Shown here one piece after another: positions 22,010 to 34,011 of a stretch of 64,000 nt of DNA (positions are counted from its first letter, which is position 1; each line of letters opens with the position of its first letter). This stretch comes from Paracamarosporium sp. OC-R06-R3. Taxonomy: Eukaryota; Ascomycota; Dothideomycetes; Pleosporales; Didymosphaeriaceae. The translations under genes and the position numbers were made by a program. The stretch covers positions 1 to 64,000 of the forward strand of contig JACVRA010000349.1 in NCBI GenBank assembly GCA_019828545.1, read 5' to 3'. The notes under the pieces are model-generated. The model did no database searches, was not told where the DNA came from, and worked only from the letters and a program-made list of their open reading frames with translations.

Positions 22010-22555
22010 CTAGAGAATCAAGATGGAACATGAAAATTCCGACATGGATTGGCTTTTGTGTACTTGAAGCCGATCTCGATGACGAAGTTGTTTCATTACT
22101 CTGCGATTATCGTTGGTGCGGTATGTGATTCTCAGTCCAATACCCTTCTCCCATGCTTCTCTGGCATATTCAGTACTAGGCTGAACACCTGGATGTTGTA
22201 TAATGATCAGAATTAGTCCAAGAGGCATAATCTGGCGTCCATGAAGTTTTAAATGTCGAATCAGCAACTTATTTTTGCCCGGTCATTACAAAATGACATA
22301 CTGACATGAACTTTGGGCGGCATAGTTCCTCATCTTTCCAGCACTCTTCAAGCAATACATCCTCGAGAACATCATGACGCGCGAACATAGCCTGCATGGA
22401 AAAGCGTATGCGAGGCTGAGCCCGCGGGATCAGCGTACGCTGGTGAATCATAATTTGAGTTTTACTATGAAGGTCCTGGTCATTATGATAGGTACGATGT
22501 TTCCTTTCCTCGATCTCCACCAGCCAATTTCCACCTCTTTTTGAAGATTAAACAT
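22010..22555 (-). pseudogene. Hypothetical protein, probably decayed
   Basis: Two coherent minus-strand frames occur. The first reads from about 22530 to 22302 and includes NWLVEIEERKHRT and FARHDVLEDVLLEECWKDEE; the second, 22267-22010, includes IMPLGLILIIIQHPGVQP and YAREAWEKGIGLRITYR. They can be joined by a very short 34-bp GTATGT...AAG interval. An ATG at 22555 (MFNLQKE) lies upstream but one base out of frame, which would need an indel near 22530. I believe this was a conserved fungal protein of about 180 residues but cannot name the family. The small intron and the missing start keep confidence low. Confidence 0.4.
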
Positions 22556-22855
22556 CTGCTAACTATGCAAAAAGACATCTATCCCTTCGGCAGAGTCCTC
22601 TCTGGCAATAATTTTGACACATACTCCACTGGACACACTACTATCGGTTCCGCGCTATTCTTGTGCATGCACCTACACACATCAATATACATGTTCGAGT
22701 TATGCTACGGCCAGAGAATCAGCCCCATTACATAGCTACAGCAAGTTCTTCTTTTCACAGCTCTGCGTTAAGTGTAACATGCGGCTAAGGGTAAGAATTA
22801 CAGTTGCTACACGTCTTAATCTAGATTTTCTTTCATAGGTGTGCCGGATTCCAGC

Positions 22856-24131
22856 TTAGACCTCCATTTTCGAACTTTCTGCCTTACTTTTCGCATCATC
22901 GTCGTACATGGCTTCGATCGTAGTGTTGACTCTAATTTGCCCTCTCCCATCAAGCCCAACACTCAACCCACTCGCCACTAATGAGTCTTCCGACCCGTTT
23001 GTATGGCGTCCTTTGCTTGCATGTACGCCTGAAGCGCCCGCAGATACGGTTGCACTACTTGTTCCCATACGGTTGTCTTGTGTCTTGCGCCGCGCAGATC
23101 CAAGTTCGTAGTGCTTGCCGTAGCTACTCGGGTCGTTGGTGCTGCCGCCGATTACCATGGAACGAAGCGCCGGTAAGCATGCGACGATAATAGCGATAGA
23201 GTTTTCGACCATGGAGACGGTGCATGTCAACATCGTCTCGTTGAGGTGAGAGTAATATGCTCGAACGACTGTTGGGGAACGTGAGCGTATGCAAGAAAGG
23301 CACGCGGAGGTTGAACGTACTACTGGAGATGACGACGAAGAATCCAAGAGCGAATATGCCAGCTACGGCAATTTTCTGCTTTAGTTTCATTTGTAGCCTG
23401 GACACCATAGTGATTGGTAAAGCCATGATGATGGCGTCAGAGAAGATGTTGACTGGACACAAATGCTGTCAGAACTGTCTGCGTAATTGTCGTGGTGGGC
23501 GGTTCGACTCACAAAGGATGGTCATCCAATAATTCGCTGTGGCAGCTTTGGGATCACATTGATCTGCGTGCGTCTGTTAACCTCAGTTTCATAGTTGCCT
23601 ACAGTTCGCTCACAATCTGGGTCCGTCGACCAGCGCTTGTCGTACGGATAGCACTGAAACAATATATCAAAGAAGATAGTGAGGAACGTTGCAACCAGTC
23701 CACCAAGTGCAATATTGTAAAGCAGGATAAGCCGCGATCCCGGTGAAGCAAGGCGTTTGTAGAGAAACACCAGAGCGAATTTGACGGACCAGAGTGATGA
23801 GACATATAGTATTGAGCCAGGCACAATCATCTGCATGATTCCCTTGAGATTTTCGGGCGTCACGGTCGACATGTCACCCAGACCCAAGTTCCACATGTGC
23901 TGCTGGATGCCTAGATCTCCTATGAGGCAGCATAGAGCGAGGATGATGAGGAAGTCCTCAACCGCCAAAGTGCCCAAACGCATCCATCGCGAGTACATGC
24001 GCAAAACCACGAAGGGCACAGTAGCTACGGTACAAATGTACCACGATACCTGCAGGTGTCGGTTCAGCAATGCGCAAACGTGAGGCGAGCAACGAAGGAC
24101 TTACAACCTGACCAAGGCCTTGATCACCCAT
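22856..24131 (-). CDS. Pth11-like receptor, rhodopsin-domain integral membrane protein
   Basis: Five exons (24131-24105, 24049-23614, 23563-23513, 23452-23324, 23268-22856) are separated by introns of 50-60 bp; every join keeps phase and the product is 351 residues. The first exon encodes only MGDQGLGQV, and the third only 17 residues around ANYWMTIL. Hydrophobic segments: VSWYICTVATVPFVVLR, EDFLIILALCCLIG, a VPGSILYVSSLWSVKFALVFLY pair, LVATFLTIFF, NIFSDAIIMALPITMV and IAVAGIFALGFFVVIS, together about seven. Then come RAYYS and ACLPALRSM, standard at the end of the domain, and a polar Ser-rich cytoplasmic tail. No CFEM domain precedes it. Family knowledge: fungal Pth11-type GPCR-like proteins sense surface or nutrient cues; in Magnaporthe the founder is needed for appressorium formation. 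The ligand is unknown. Confidence 0.9.
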
Positions 24132-25016
24132 TGTGTTGTGCAGTTAGCAGACCCTAGCAGGAGGATCTTTAAGAGGAGTGATCGTCTCACGATCGACAAG
24201 CAAGTGGAGGAACATATCTGTGGGTCAGGAGGTGTCATATGTACAGGGCTGCCAAGGACATCCCCTGTTACTCGTATGAGATCCCCTTCCCAAAGCACTG
24301 CTGTGCCAAAATGACAGCCCGCCCTCGTTTCTCAATTCGGATTCATTTTAAGATCGGCATGGATACTGCCAGTTCATTGCTCCGCTCCACGTGTCGAAGA
24401 CACGCCGTCGAGGGGGTGCATATTAGTCCCGCAAGAACACTATTATGCGAACAGAGAAATCTCACCCGACCTGTCTCCTGCATACTCGCCAATCTGGCTG
24501 TAGCTCATTGTAGCGCACTGCGAGGGCCGTTTTGAGCCAATCGTCTTGCGGAGGTACGTAGGTTTCGGGAAGCCAGAGCGTTGCATGTGGTACCGAGCCT
24601 CGGAGCCTTCCGCAAGCGTGTGGATATTAGAAGAAGGTTTCAATGACGGGTTGCGGGCCAAGCGCGGTTCCGAGACGTTCGGCCCATTAAGACCCTTGCG
24701 CGAGTCAAATAGGGCCGATTTTAGGCCACTTGGTGGGTCGTCACCAACAAGCTGCCGGCTAGCATTGTTGACCCCCGGATCGCGTCAAAGAGATTTTCAT
24801 GCTATGGATCTGGCAATCAACAGCAATGACCAGACAATAGCCCACAGCGGACGAACATCGGCAAATCATCTCCGATTCAAGTAAAGACTGAGGAAGGCTC
24901 CATGTGGTTTCCATCCGACCATCAGGCTCAAATACTCCACTTGACGCCTGAGTGACGATCCCCTCGTGGCATCACGTTCTTCGAGCTCCCCTGTCAGCGT
25001 TTCAATCTTTTACACC
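24132..25016. other. Intergenic, no supported gene
   Basis: This divergent gap between the Pth11-like gene and the carboxylesterase holds several short frames that begin with GTG/TTG and show no protein features. Confidence 0.5.
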
Positions 25017-26793
25017 ATGAAGGTTTTGGGCATAGTCGCGTTAGTTTGCGCTTCTAAAGCGGCGGGAAACCCGCTCCCGCACCATGATGAAGGTTTACCG
25101 GACCCTTCAGCGCCAATTGTCAATCTCCATCAAGGAACCGTGAGAGGCTTTGCTGACGAGTCTGGTAATACCGTTTTCCTCGGTATCCCTTTCGCAGATA
25201 CGACAGGAGGAAAGAATCGGTAAGGGGAAATGTCACTAGACCTCACCTCACTTGACGAGCTGACATGGCGCTAGATGGAAAGCACCGCAGGATGTCCCTA
25301 AGGCAAAGAAGGGCACCGTGTTCGATGCGACGGAGTACGGCGCAACATGTCCGCAAGCGATAACAGGAACGACATATTCGCAACAAGACGAGGACTGCCT
25401 GAACCTGAATATCTGGGCACCTTCTCCTAATTCAATCGTAGCCCGTAACGGGAAAGATGCTGGCCTACCGGTCTTCGTTTGGATGTACGGAGGTGCCATG
25501 GTCACTGGTTCAAGCAGCAACCCTGCCTACCAGGGTAGTAATTTCGCGCGTAAAGGTGTCATCTATGTCAGCTTCAACACTCGTGAAAGCATCTTTGCGT
25601 ATCCCAACTCGGCTGAGCTCCAAGGCGGCAAGAAGTCCCAAAACTTCGGTATCCTGGATGTAGACAAGGCTCTGCAGTGGGTTCGCGATAATATTGCTTG
25701 TATGTGTCCCCTAATCTGACATAATTGATCTTCTTGTTGACTTTGACCAGCTTTTGGCGGTAGCCCTAACCATATCGTCTTTGGTGGCCACTCCTCTGGT
25801 TCAGTCCAGGTCGATCATTATCTCTGGAACCATCCAGATACATTCCTAGTTGGTGCTGTCGAGATGGCCGCCAACGCGAAGTCTGGACCTGCAGTAGCTC
25901 CCGTTAATGAAGCACTCGACATTGTGGCTGCGGAAGTTGGCTGCCCGAGTGGCAAAGGTCAGCTCGATTGTTTGCGCAAGGTCGATGTTTACGCTTTCCA
26001 AACGGAGAAGTTCAACGCAACATACAACACCTGGTTCACGCCTGTCGTGGATGAGATCACTCGCTTCCGGGATTACAAAGCACGTTTCGCGGCCGGCAAG
26101 TACGCTTCGCACGTACCTTTGCTAACCGGCAATTCTAACTATGAGGGTGCTCTCTTCGGTCTTGTATACGGAAGCGAGAATACCGATTTCAGCAAGTGGA
26201 TCAACACCTTCGACGCTGATGTTGCTGAGATCCCTAAGGACTTGCTTCTAGGTGCATACGATTCATCTGATTACGATACTGTGTCTGCCATGAGTGGCGC
26301 GCAGTACGGCGACGCACGTTTCTTCTGCCCTGTGGACTATCTTCTCGATCTACGTAGCACTAAGCAGGACACCTGGATATATCGCTTCTTCGCAGACTAT
26401 AGCCAAGGCTTGCCAGTCGCCGCGCCAACGCACGGCGCCGAAATAGCCTTCTTCTTCGGTGGTAACGAGGTCTTCGAAGGGCAAGAGGTGACGACCGAGC
26501 AGCAAGCTTTGGCTGATTATCAGAACGACTGGTTCGTTTCATGGATCAAGAACCCATCTGCCGGACCCGGGTGGAACAAGGCTAGCCCCAAGCAAGGAAC
26601 TCTTGCGAAGTTGGGTGTTCCTGGCAACGACTTGGCCATTGAACTTTCTTCCACTTCTGAATACAATGGAAAGTGCCAGTCGGTAAGTCTATCTCTCCAA
26701 CTCACTTGTAATGTAACCATCCTAACTATATAACAGGTCTACAATCCGTATTTACCCAAATACCCAGTAATCCAAAGCGTTCACACGGCGTAA
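25017..26793 (+). CDS. Secreted type-B carboxylesterase/lipase
   Basis: Four exons (25017-25219, 25275-25699, 25751-26682, 26737-26793), introns 51-55 bp, encode 538 residues, the usual size. A signal peptide is visible (MKVLGIVALVCASKAAG). Markers of the alpha/beta-hydrolase type B family in order: GTVRGF near residue 38, FLGIPFA, the EDCLNLNIWAP motif, the oxyanion-hole region WMYGGAM, WVRDNIASFGGSPNHI across intron 2, and the nucleophile elbow GHSSG with Ser224. A His in PTHGAE near the C-terminus and a Glu in NSNYEGALF complete a plausible triad. The last 18-residue exon reads VYNPYLPKYPVIQSVHTA. Substrate unknown; such enzymes hydrolyse esters or act as lipases outside the cell. The elbow is GHSSG where GESAG is commonest, which suggests a divergent substrate range (inference). 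Confidence 0.9.
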
Positions 26794-27920
26794 GTGCGAT
26801 TGCATGCTCCTATGAACCCGATTTGGTCTTGTAAAACTGGAATTATAGAATATTTAATAAGCATTTTAATAATACCAATCTTTCAACATGTAATCTGTTA
26901 ACTTACTGGTGCAGACCTGTAAAGAACGGCTGGAAAAGACGGCTACTACATAGTATCTCTCGTCTGGATGCTATTTGCCTCTTAAACACGACATAGATTT
27001 GCTGGGGAACCGGTGTTGGAGAAGGTCGTCTAAGGATAGTTTGTTCGCCCGCTTTTCGCTTTCTCTAACAGCCAAAAACTCTGATTGCAATTTTGGCAGA
27101 CGTCGCTTCGTAGCGCCCAGCCGTTGTCGATCAAGATGCCGTCTCAAGGGTTACAAAAACATTTTGAACCTTCCTGCACTCTCATGTATTGTCTTAAGTG
27201 CCCTCCGTTTTCGTTCACATTCAAGGCGACTTGGTTATCTATCTGAAACTTCGCCATTTGCTTTGAGACTTCAAAATATCTTGCTATCAATATTAAAAAA
27301 TGAGTGACTAAATTTCACGATATACCTCGTAAGATGTGCGTTAGATTCTCTCTCTTTACAAGAACAAAAGGTCGTGCTTCTGCTATCGGAGCAAAAAAAG
27401 GGGGCAAGATAGAATTAGAAGAGCTCCAAGTCCCACGAAAAATAAACATACAACAGCGGGGATTCCCCAGTCGTCACCGACCTGAGTACTAATCCGCCGG
27501 TACACTGCTTGTGTAAGGCTGAGCGAACGGGAAGCCCAATTTTCAATGTCCTATGGTCGTATGTAGTATAGTTTTCTTAATCAATCATATATATTGAAAT
27601 TGTCATTGCACCACTTGCTACACAAACCGCTAAAATTACCGTTCTTAGATATCGGATGAGCAGCTCTCCGGTCTCCGTACACTAAATGCACCGAATGCAG
27701 TAATTAGATAGACAAGGTGTCTGAAAGTAGTGGCAAGAACAATTGGTGCATAGATGTCGATATCCGGCGAAACGCTCCAGGCTAGCAAAGTCACGTGCAG
27801 ATAGTCATCCCGAGGCCTATATCGTTAGTCTCGTAGCTCCCTGCCATGAAAGAAGAGGACTGACAGAAGGGCCAAGCAACCGGCAGCACCCATAACCTGC
27901 GCTCTGACGTGCATGTACAA
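26794..27920. other. Intergenic, no supported gene
   Basis: 1.1 kb between convergent genes. AT-rich in parts (26840-26890, 27230-27300). No frame is supported and no repeat was noticed. Confidence 0.5.
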
Positions 27921-29768
27921 TCAAAGGCGCGGCATCTTTAGTGTATTTACCTTCCTCTCAAAGCTTAGCAGCCGCTCCTGGTCTTTCTTCAAGTTTGTGA
28001 TGATCATCTTGACTGAATATGAGTAGAGCTCGTGAATTGCCCTCTGCGTAAGCCCATATGCCCTTTCTGCCTGTTCTATATCCTCTTTCTTAACGTTGAT
28101 CTTGAGCTGGTGCGCCTCTCTCTGCGGCTTCTTCCACTTCCTCGTGCTAGCCTTCTGTGTTGCCTTCAGTGTGTGTAGCTCCGCCCTATGTGCGCGCATC
28201 TCTTTACTCTGTTGAGCTAATTTTGTGGATAATGTCTTCTGCTTCTGTTTCTGCTCGTTGGCATACGAGGTGGATGCCTTGCCCTTGCCTTTGGATGCCT
28301 TGCCTGCCTTGGCTCCTTTCTGCGCTTGTTGCTCTGCGTTCTTGCGCTCGCGGAACATCTTTTCGTACTTCACGAGAGCGGACTTGACCTCCTTCTGTGC
28401 TAGGTTGATGCTATTCTTAGTCCATTTTTGGGCCCATTTATCTATTTCATCGAATCGGTCATTGAGGAAAGTGTCCCACATCGACTCCAGAGTCTGGACA
28501 TTTGGAGCGCCAGTAATCTGGCCCGCGTTGCTGAGTTCTTTCTTCACGTTCTTGTTGATTGATATCATCTTACTGTGAACTGTCGGTGAGCCTAGGTAGC
28601 TAAACACCCCAAAAGCCTGTGTAGATCAGTGAACGTACACAAAGAAGGCACAGGCGCGACGTACCGTCCGGATTGCGCTGAGATATTCGCTAGAAGGTTT
28701 TGCACCCTTCGAGGCATCTAGGTATGCTTCCTCGAACTTCTGAGGCGCCATAAGATTACGGAGACTCCAGAGCTCCTTCTTGTATCGATTGATCTCGTTT
28801 TCGAGCAGTACAAAGTCTGAGGGATTCACTGTGCTTCCGAGGGCTTCGAAAACTAATTGGTTAAGGGTTAAGCGCTCCTGATCTCCTTTTTTCTTGATTT
28901 GTTCAGCATAGTAATGCGGCTTGTTGATCCTGCCTTGAATTATGGCCGTCGTGCGTTTTTGGTTCCACTCCTTGTCGAAGAAGGTCTTCAGCTTTGGATT
29001 TTGATCAATCGCCCAATCACGGAAAAGACCGACAGTTTGGAGCTTTTAGACTTAGCTAGGCATTTACAACCTGGGATCTTCCTTACCTCGATTATGTGTT
29101 CGGTTGCGTAGTTATCTCCATACGTCTCGGTCGACAGAATGGATGGGAAACTCTTTACTGCCGTGCTTCCGACCTTAGTATTCTGGAAGCGGAGTATCTC
29201 CTTCTTGTTCGAGGCGCGGGATGCAGAGTAAAGATCTGAGCTTTCGGGGTACGGTAATGCTTTCAAGCCCTTTGGTGTGCGAACTCGCTTCGTGAGAGTA
29301 TGCTTTCGTAAACTGGATGCGGGTTGCTCGACGGTGACGGTGAAACCACTCGGTTTTCCGGCATCTTTATCGACACAGTCAATGTAAATGCCACATAAAT
29401 CAGTTGCTGTGTCTACATAAGGGACTTTGAGCTTCGGAAAGATGACGGCAGAGGACTTGGGGGTTGGTTTCGTTCCTGGCCTCGGTTTCGTTCCTAACTT
29501 AAGTTTTGGTAGAGGACGTCGGGACCCGCCTCTAGATCCACCTCTAGATCCCCTGGGAGCGCGGACCTCGAGGATGAATTCAGCCTCTCCCTCCTGGGAG
29601 CCACTCAGTCCAACAGCGTCCTTGGTTCCCGCACTTGAGCATATTCAGCGTTGTTTGTATACTTGACATTGGCTGTACGTACTGTTGCACCGCAACACTC
29701 AAGGCCTGCGTAAGAACGACTAAGATTCCAAAGAAGAGAAAGAACTTGCGCAGCAAGAATAAGTGCAT
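27921..29768 (-). CDS. Secreted protein related to the C-terminal region of fungal class V chitinases, no catalytic domain
   Basis: Four exons (29768-29683, 29633-29097 continuing to 29087, 29042-28665, 28616-27921) with introns of 44-49 bp give 568 residues; all joins keep phase. The N-terminus is a clear signal peptide (FFLFFGILVVLTQALS). Next is a low-complexity Gly/Arg/Ser and Lys/Pro linker, then a Cys-containing stretch (TDLCGIYIDCVD), the block ATEHIIELQTVGLF, FVLLENEINRYKKELWSLRN and AIRTAFGVFSYLGSPTV. That order of blocks is what I associate with the region after the GH18 domain of large fungal class V (LysM/killer-toxin-like) chitinases; the link is from memory and needs a profile search. 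The last 130 residues are Lys/Gln/Ala-rich and coiled-coil-like. There is no DxxDxDxE chitinase motif, so it should not cleave chitin. Exon 2 ends at 29087. Confidence 0.75.
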
Positions 29769-31061
29769 GGTGCCTAGATGAAGGACCAGTAACGACTGAG
29801 GGTTTCAATGATAGTGAAGAAGGCTCGAAAGTGAAAACGAATGACTAGAAAAGAAAGCGATGCAGTATGAGGAAACACGTTTGGGCAGAACATATAACTT
29901 ATATATTCATTCGTTTCTCAGTGCTCACATATGATTGCTTACCTTCACTGTTTTCAGATGGATGTCCGCTGCAACACGGGCCTCATAGCGTGCTCCAACT
30001 TCTTCCTCAGGACTAAGTCATGTCAGACGGACGACGCCGCAACATAGGCTTCACAGCGTGCTCCAACTTTTCCTACGCCTATTAGCGTTATATTTATCTG
30101 CGTGTCTGTCATCGACCTTTTGACATTCATATCTATCTCATAGTTCACTCGAAGCAATGTGCGGACAAAAATCAATACGTCTAGGAAAGACGCTTGGAAG
30201 ATGATTTTTTTCATAGATCACAATGAACTACAAGTTCACGGGGTGCGATTCCGATTGAACGGATGTAGGCGTACGGCATGTCCGGCGGCAGTGCAACTCC
30301 ATCGTGTGACTCCATTAATCAACGTACCGGATAACATGTTCAGGATGACTCCTAAGACCAGAACCATATAGCTGGCAAGCTTAGTAACTCACATTGAGCA
30401 GCGAGCGAAGCTCCACTATGGAGTCGCCCCACTGGGCATTGGTCCAACAACCACTTAGTGGCAATGCAACGTCCGGATGTGAGATGCACACTCGCGAACA
30501 TTTACGAACACTTTCCCGCAGAATGTTTCAGGTTCTCTGTCAACGGGTGGCACAGTTACGAGTTACCAGATCGTGTCCGTTGGCCTTTTCACCCCTGCCC
30601 TAGGCGACCCTGTGGGGGCTACAATCACGGAAGGTACTCATCTGGAGTGAGAGTGGGGTTAAGTCTTGTCTTACTGTGGTTATAAGGGTAAGTCAAGCCA
30701 GTGGGGCTCTTATATAGGAGTAACAGAAATCTCTTAATACTAAATTCTATTAGCTCTAGCTCTAGAATACATTACTTACTAAAAAAACTAGCTAAGTGTA
30801 GTAGTAAAATACAGTCTCTACCTCGGGGCACACGGTCTTTTTGAGTTACGTTACTTTTGACGCGCACTAATCCAATGATAAGCCAGTTGGGGGCTGACGT
30901 GACACGTTTAGAGCCGTACCGCCGGGCAAACTGAACTAAGCTGACCCTAATATATGAACACAACCGCGCCACGTAATCTCCACACTCTTCACTGAACCTT
31001 CTGGAAATGAGGGACTATGCCTAACCGTTAGCGCATTGTATTCCCCTAAGTTGGTATCGAA
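29769..31061. other. Intergenic, AT-rich islands, no supported gene
   Basis: A near-repeat at 29970-30070 contains two similar phrases (CAACACGGGCCTCATAGCGTGCTCCAACTT and its relative 60 bp later, shown here only by position: about 29971-30000 and 30039-30068). The stretch 30720-30800 is AT-rich. No gene is seen. Confidence 0.45.
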
Positions 31062-31727
31062 ATGTATGGGAATGAGAGGCATACTCACAATATAGGCACA
31101 ATGCCCGACCAAGATTGCGTCTTCATCCGAGAGCAGCTATCGCGCTTCCCCGGAAGCAAGCTTGGCTTCATGATATACCGCCTAACCTACAAAGATGATG
31201 AAGAGTGGACACGCTTCATGGCATACTTCAAAAGTCGCACTCACAAGAACCTTAAGGAATCTGGCGACGAAGATCTCATACCGCACATCTCTTGGGACGT
31301 CCATGAGGACCCGGCGATGGAAGGCGCGCCGTCATCGCAAGTTCGCGCGTAAGCACTCTTTCGACTACCTGGGTGCATGCTAATGTTGATGATTAGGCAC
31401 TTTCGCAAGCGGGTGGAGAGCCTGACAACTGTGGGACATTTCGGAGACCAGTTACATGAGATCAAAGGTATTAATCAGTGGAGTGGGGGAATTCCACGGA
31501 ACATGGCTTGTCTGGCAATCGACCAGGTGTGCGTTGACAGGAGTATTCAAGATGCGGAGTCAGATGACGCAACAGCTTGGGAGAAGGGGTTTATAATGTT
31601 GGTGTCTATTGAGGAAGAAGAGGACTGGACACATGTCGCATTATCTTCGGTTTTCCCGCGAGTGTACTCTTTGCTTGAGGGGCCCGGCTGGGATGTAATT
31701 GGCGGGGAGGGTGTTTTCAAGAGCTAG
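31062..31727 (+). CDS. Small conserved fungal protein of unknown function
   Basis: Exons 31062-31348 and 31397-31727 (48-bp intron, GTAAGC donor, GATTAG acceptor, branch GCTAATG) give 205 residues, or 192 if translation starts at the second ATG (31101, MPDQD), which I think as likely. Features: PGSKLGFMIYRLTYKDDEEW near the start, ISWDVHEDP, ACLAIDQ in the middle, and VYSLLEGPGWDVI at the end; it is acidic, with no signal peptide or membrane segment. Proteins of this pattern (GxxIYRxTYxDDxxWxxF, DVREDxxLEGA, VYPxLLxxGWD) are numerous in Pleosporales genomes from memory, often in lineage-expanded sets, and have no known role. Confidence 0.75.
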
Positions 31728-34011
31728 TTGTTATGAATTTTAGAGATTTATTAAATGCTCTTGCTTTGTGGTGTCGCTAATAATTTCTCACGGAAACGTC
31801 AACGCCACTATCGCGTGCCATGGTGGTGCGGTGGTGGCGACTACGGGGCAGTCGCGCCTTCCTGGCATGGCGCATACCGCTGTAACGTGGCCGGCGGCAA
31901 GGACACAAGATAGAGTGCTGTTGTCGCATAAATAGCGTGCTGTTCTCTGTTGTCCGAGTTGCGAAGCGCTAATATCCCCAATCAGGCAGAGCCTGTTAAC
32001 CGTTTTCTGTATCATATTTCCCGTTACGGTCCCTCGACAGATGGCAAGGTGGGAGGGAAACTCTGTTCTCAGGGTCCTATGGTCGTATGTGACATCTGTA
32101 GCTTAAATCTCAAAATATAAAGGCTGTATTACATCTAGGAGGACGCTTTCAATAGGAGGGCTTGCGGCGCGATAGGGTAGATCTAGCTTCCGCTTCGCTA
32201 CAAGACTGACGTTGTAATAGAGCGTGACACAGATTTGTCGCACCTAAAGCCTCGGCATCCTATCAAATGTTCTCGGCATCGATGTTTGAATTGAACCACA
32301 TGATATCCGATCAAATGCGGACTGTTGTTGGGTTGAGATCAGCCCTTGGCCATCTTTGGTTATTCATAGGCCATCTATAAGACATCAGTACTTCTGGTGG
32401 GTATTACGCTGCCTGACCAAGAATCTCTCTCTTTGGGTTTTTCGTAAAACCTCACCTCGAAATCCTTCGACGGGGTTTGAGCACGTTCGTGGCTCTTTTC
32501 GTGGAGCGTACCCGGAACGGCCGGGAAAGTCTTGGCTTTGGACAGTGGCAGCGCGGCGTGCAGCGGCGTTTTTGTAACAGCATCCTTGGTTTCCCGAGCG
32601 AAAAAAAGAACAGTTAGCTGTCGACACAGTGCGACATGAAGTTACTACTATGATTTCTCTGCGGGCTTCTTCTGTGTAATGTGAACTTCGGTTGTCGCGT
32701 TCTGTTTGCATTTGCTAGCTATGGTTGAGGTGGCGCTGGATGCCTGACATTGCGCTTCATGAACAGACAGCCCACTATCGTCTTAAAGGTTAGCCTAGGC
32801 GATGTCAAGAATGCGGACTCATAGCTTGTGTTGTGAGATGTCAGTGTCTCGGGCCCACCGGTGAGGATATCTACAGATACTTTGCGAAGAAAATTCTGTA
32901 CAAACCGAAACGTAATGAGCAAGTTAGACGGATAAGAAAAGTCCATCTAGTCACAGAAGATTCGACCCCTTGGGGACGTGTGCGTTGAAATGCTACTGTC
33001 CGTGCTCTTTGATTGCTAAAGTAGTGGCGATTCACGTCGCGAATGTCCTCGCCATGAAGGGCTTTGACTTGCAGCACATTGGTCTCAGCAGGGCTCTCCC
33101 TTCACAGTATCAAAGTATAATGATTGAGCGTCTGCCGGCTGGCGAAAGTGACGAGGAAAGTCGAATCTATTGGCGATGCGATTCGCCTCGGTACAGCGGT
33201 CGATCTTGCACAGGGAAAGGCACAGGTTTTGGAATGGATAGAGATCATCGAATGACCAAGAAGTCAAAATGGTGAGCGACAAGGCTAAGGGCAAACGATG
33301 CATTTCATCCTAGGGTAAACGCTAACTTTTCAATAGAACGGGAGTGGATCTTGAAAAGGAAATACGAAAGGCTAGGCGCTCGGACAACTCGAGATAGTGG
33401 GGGCATCGGTTATAATTGGGCAAAAGGATCGCCAGTGAGGGGGCCAGTGCGACCGCACCTTTTGGCCCTCCCTCGACAAAGTATTGGGACATATTTGTGA
33501 TACAATGCGGGCATGCCAACTGACCCTGAACCTGAAAGCGATCTTAACACAGCCACATGTGTAGAGAGAGGAAGCTTTATCCGAAACGTTCAATCAGACA
33601 TCCACGGACACGAACAGGGTTTTCGTAGTGCACTGCATTTCCGATGCATATGAGCGTTATACAATTACCCCATCAGGTATGGAACCTTGGCGACGTCGTT
33701 CGACAATTCCGTGCTGCAAGTTCCTAGTTTTTGAGTTCGCCTCTTACCTCCGGCCCCAACGGGCTGGCCCGCCGTGTTGCACGGCATTCGCAGCCAATCA
33801 CGACGGAAATTTTGATTAACCCACCTAAACGACTTTGACACCAAGTGGTCTCGTGTTACGAGGGTTTCCCTAACCGTTCCCATTCTCTCATACACCGAAA
33901 GTGTAGTGCATGGGGCCAAGCGCCTAATACAAAGGTGCAATCACCCTTTGTACCCTACTTCGCTCCTACTACACAGGTGGTCTGTCCAAGTGCTCGCAAA
34001 TATCCTTCAGC
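31728..34011. other. Long intergenic region, no supported gene
   Basis: About 2.3 kb with only incoherent short frames on both strands. I found no terminal inverted repeats, tRNA-like fold or transposase motif. It may hold decayed sequence that cannot be read by eye. Confidence 0.45.

Noticed and set aside
30740..30800. String resembling the 18S rRNA phrase around TTAGCTCTAGAATTAC
   Set aside because: Too short and AT-rich without further rRNA likeness; treated as chance.
31788..34000. Several 60-110 codon frames on both strands
   Set aside because: Non-ATG starts or incoherent composition, no splice sites leading to longer proteins.
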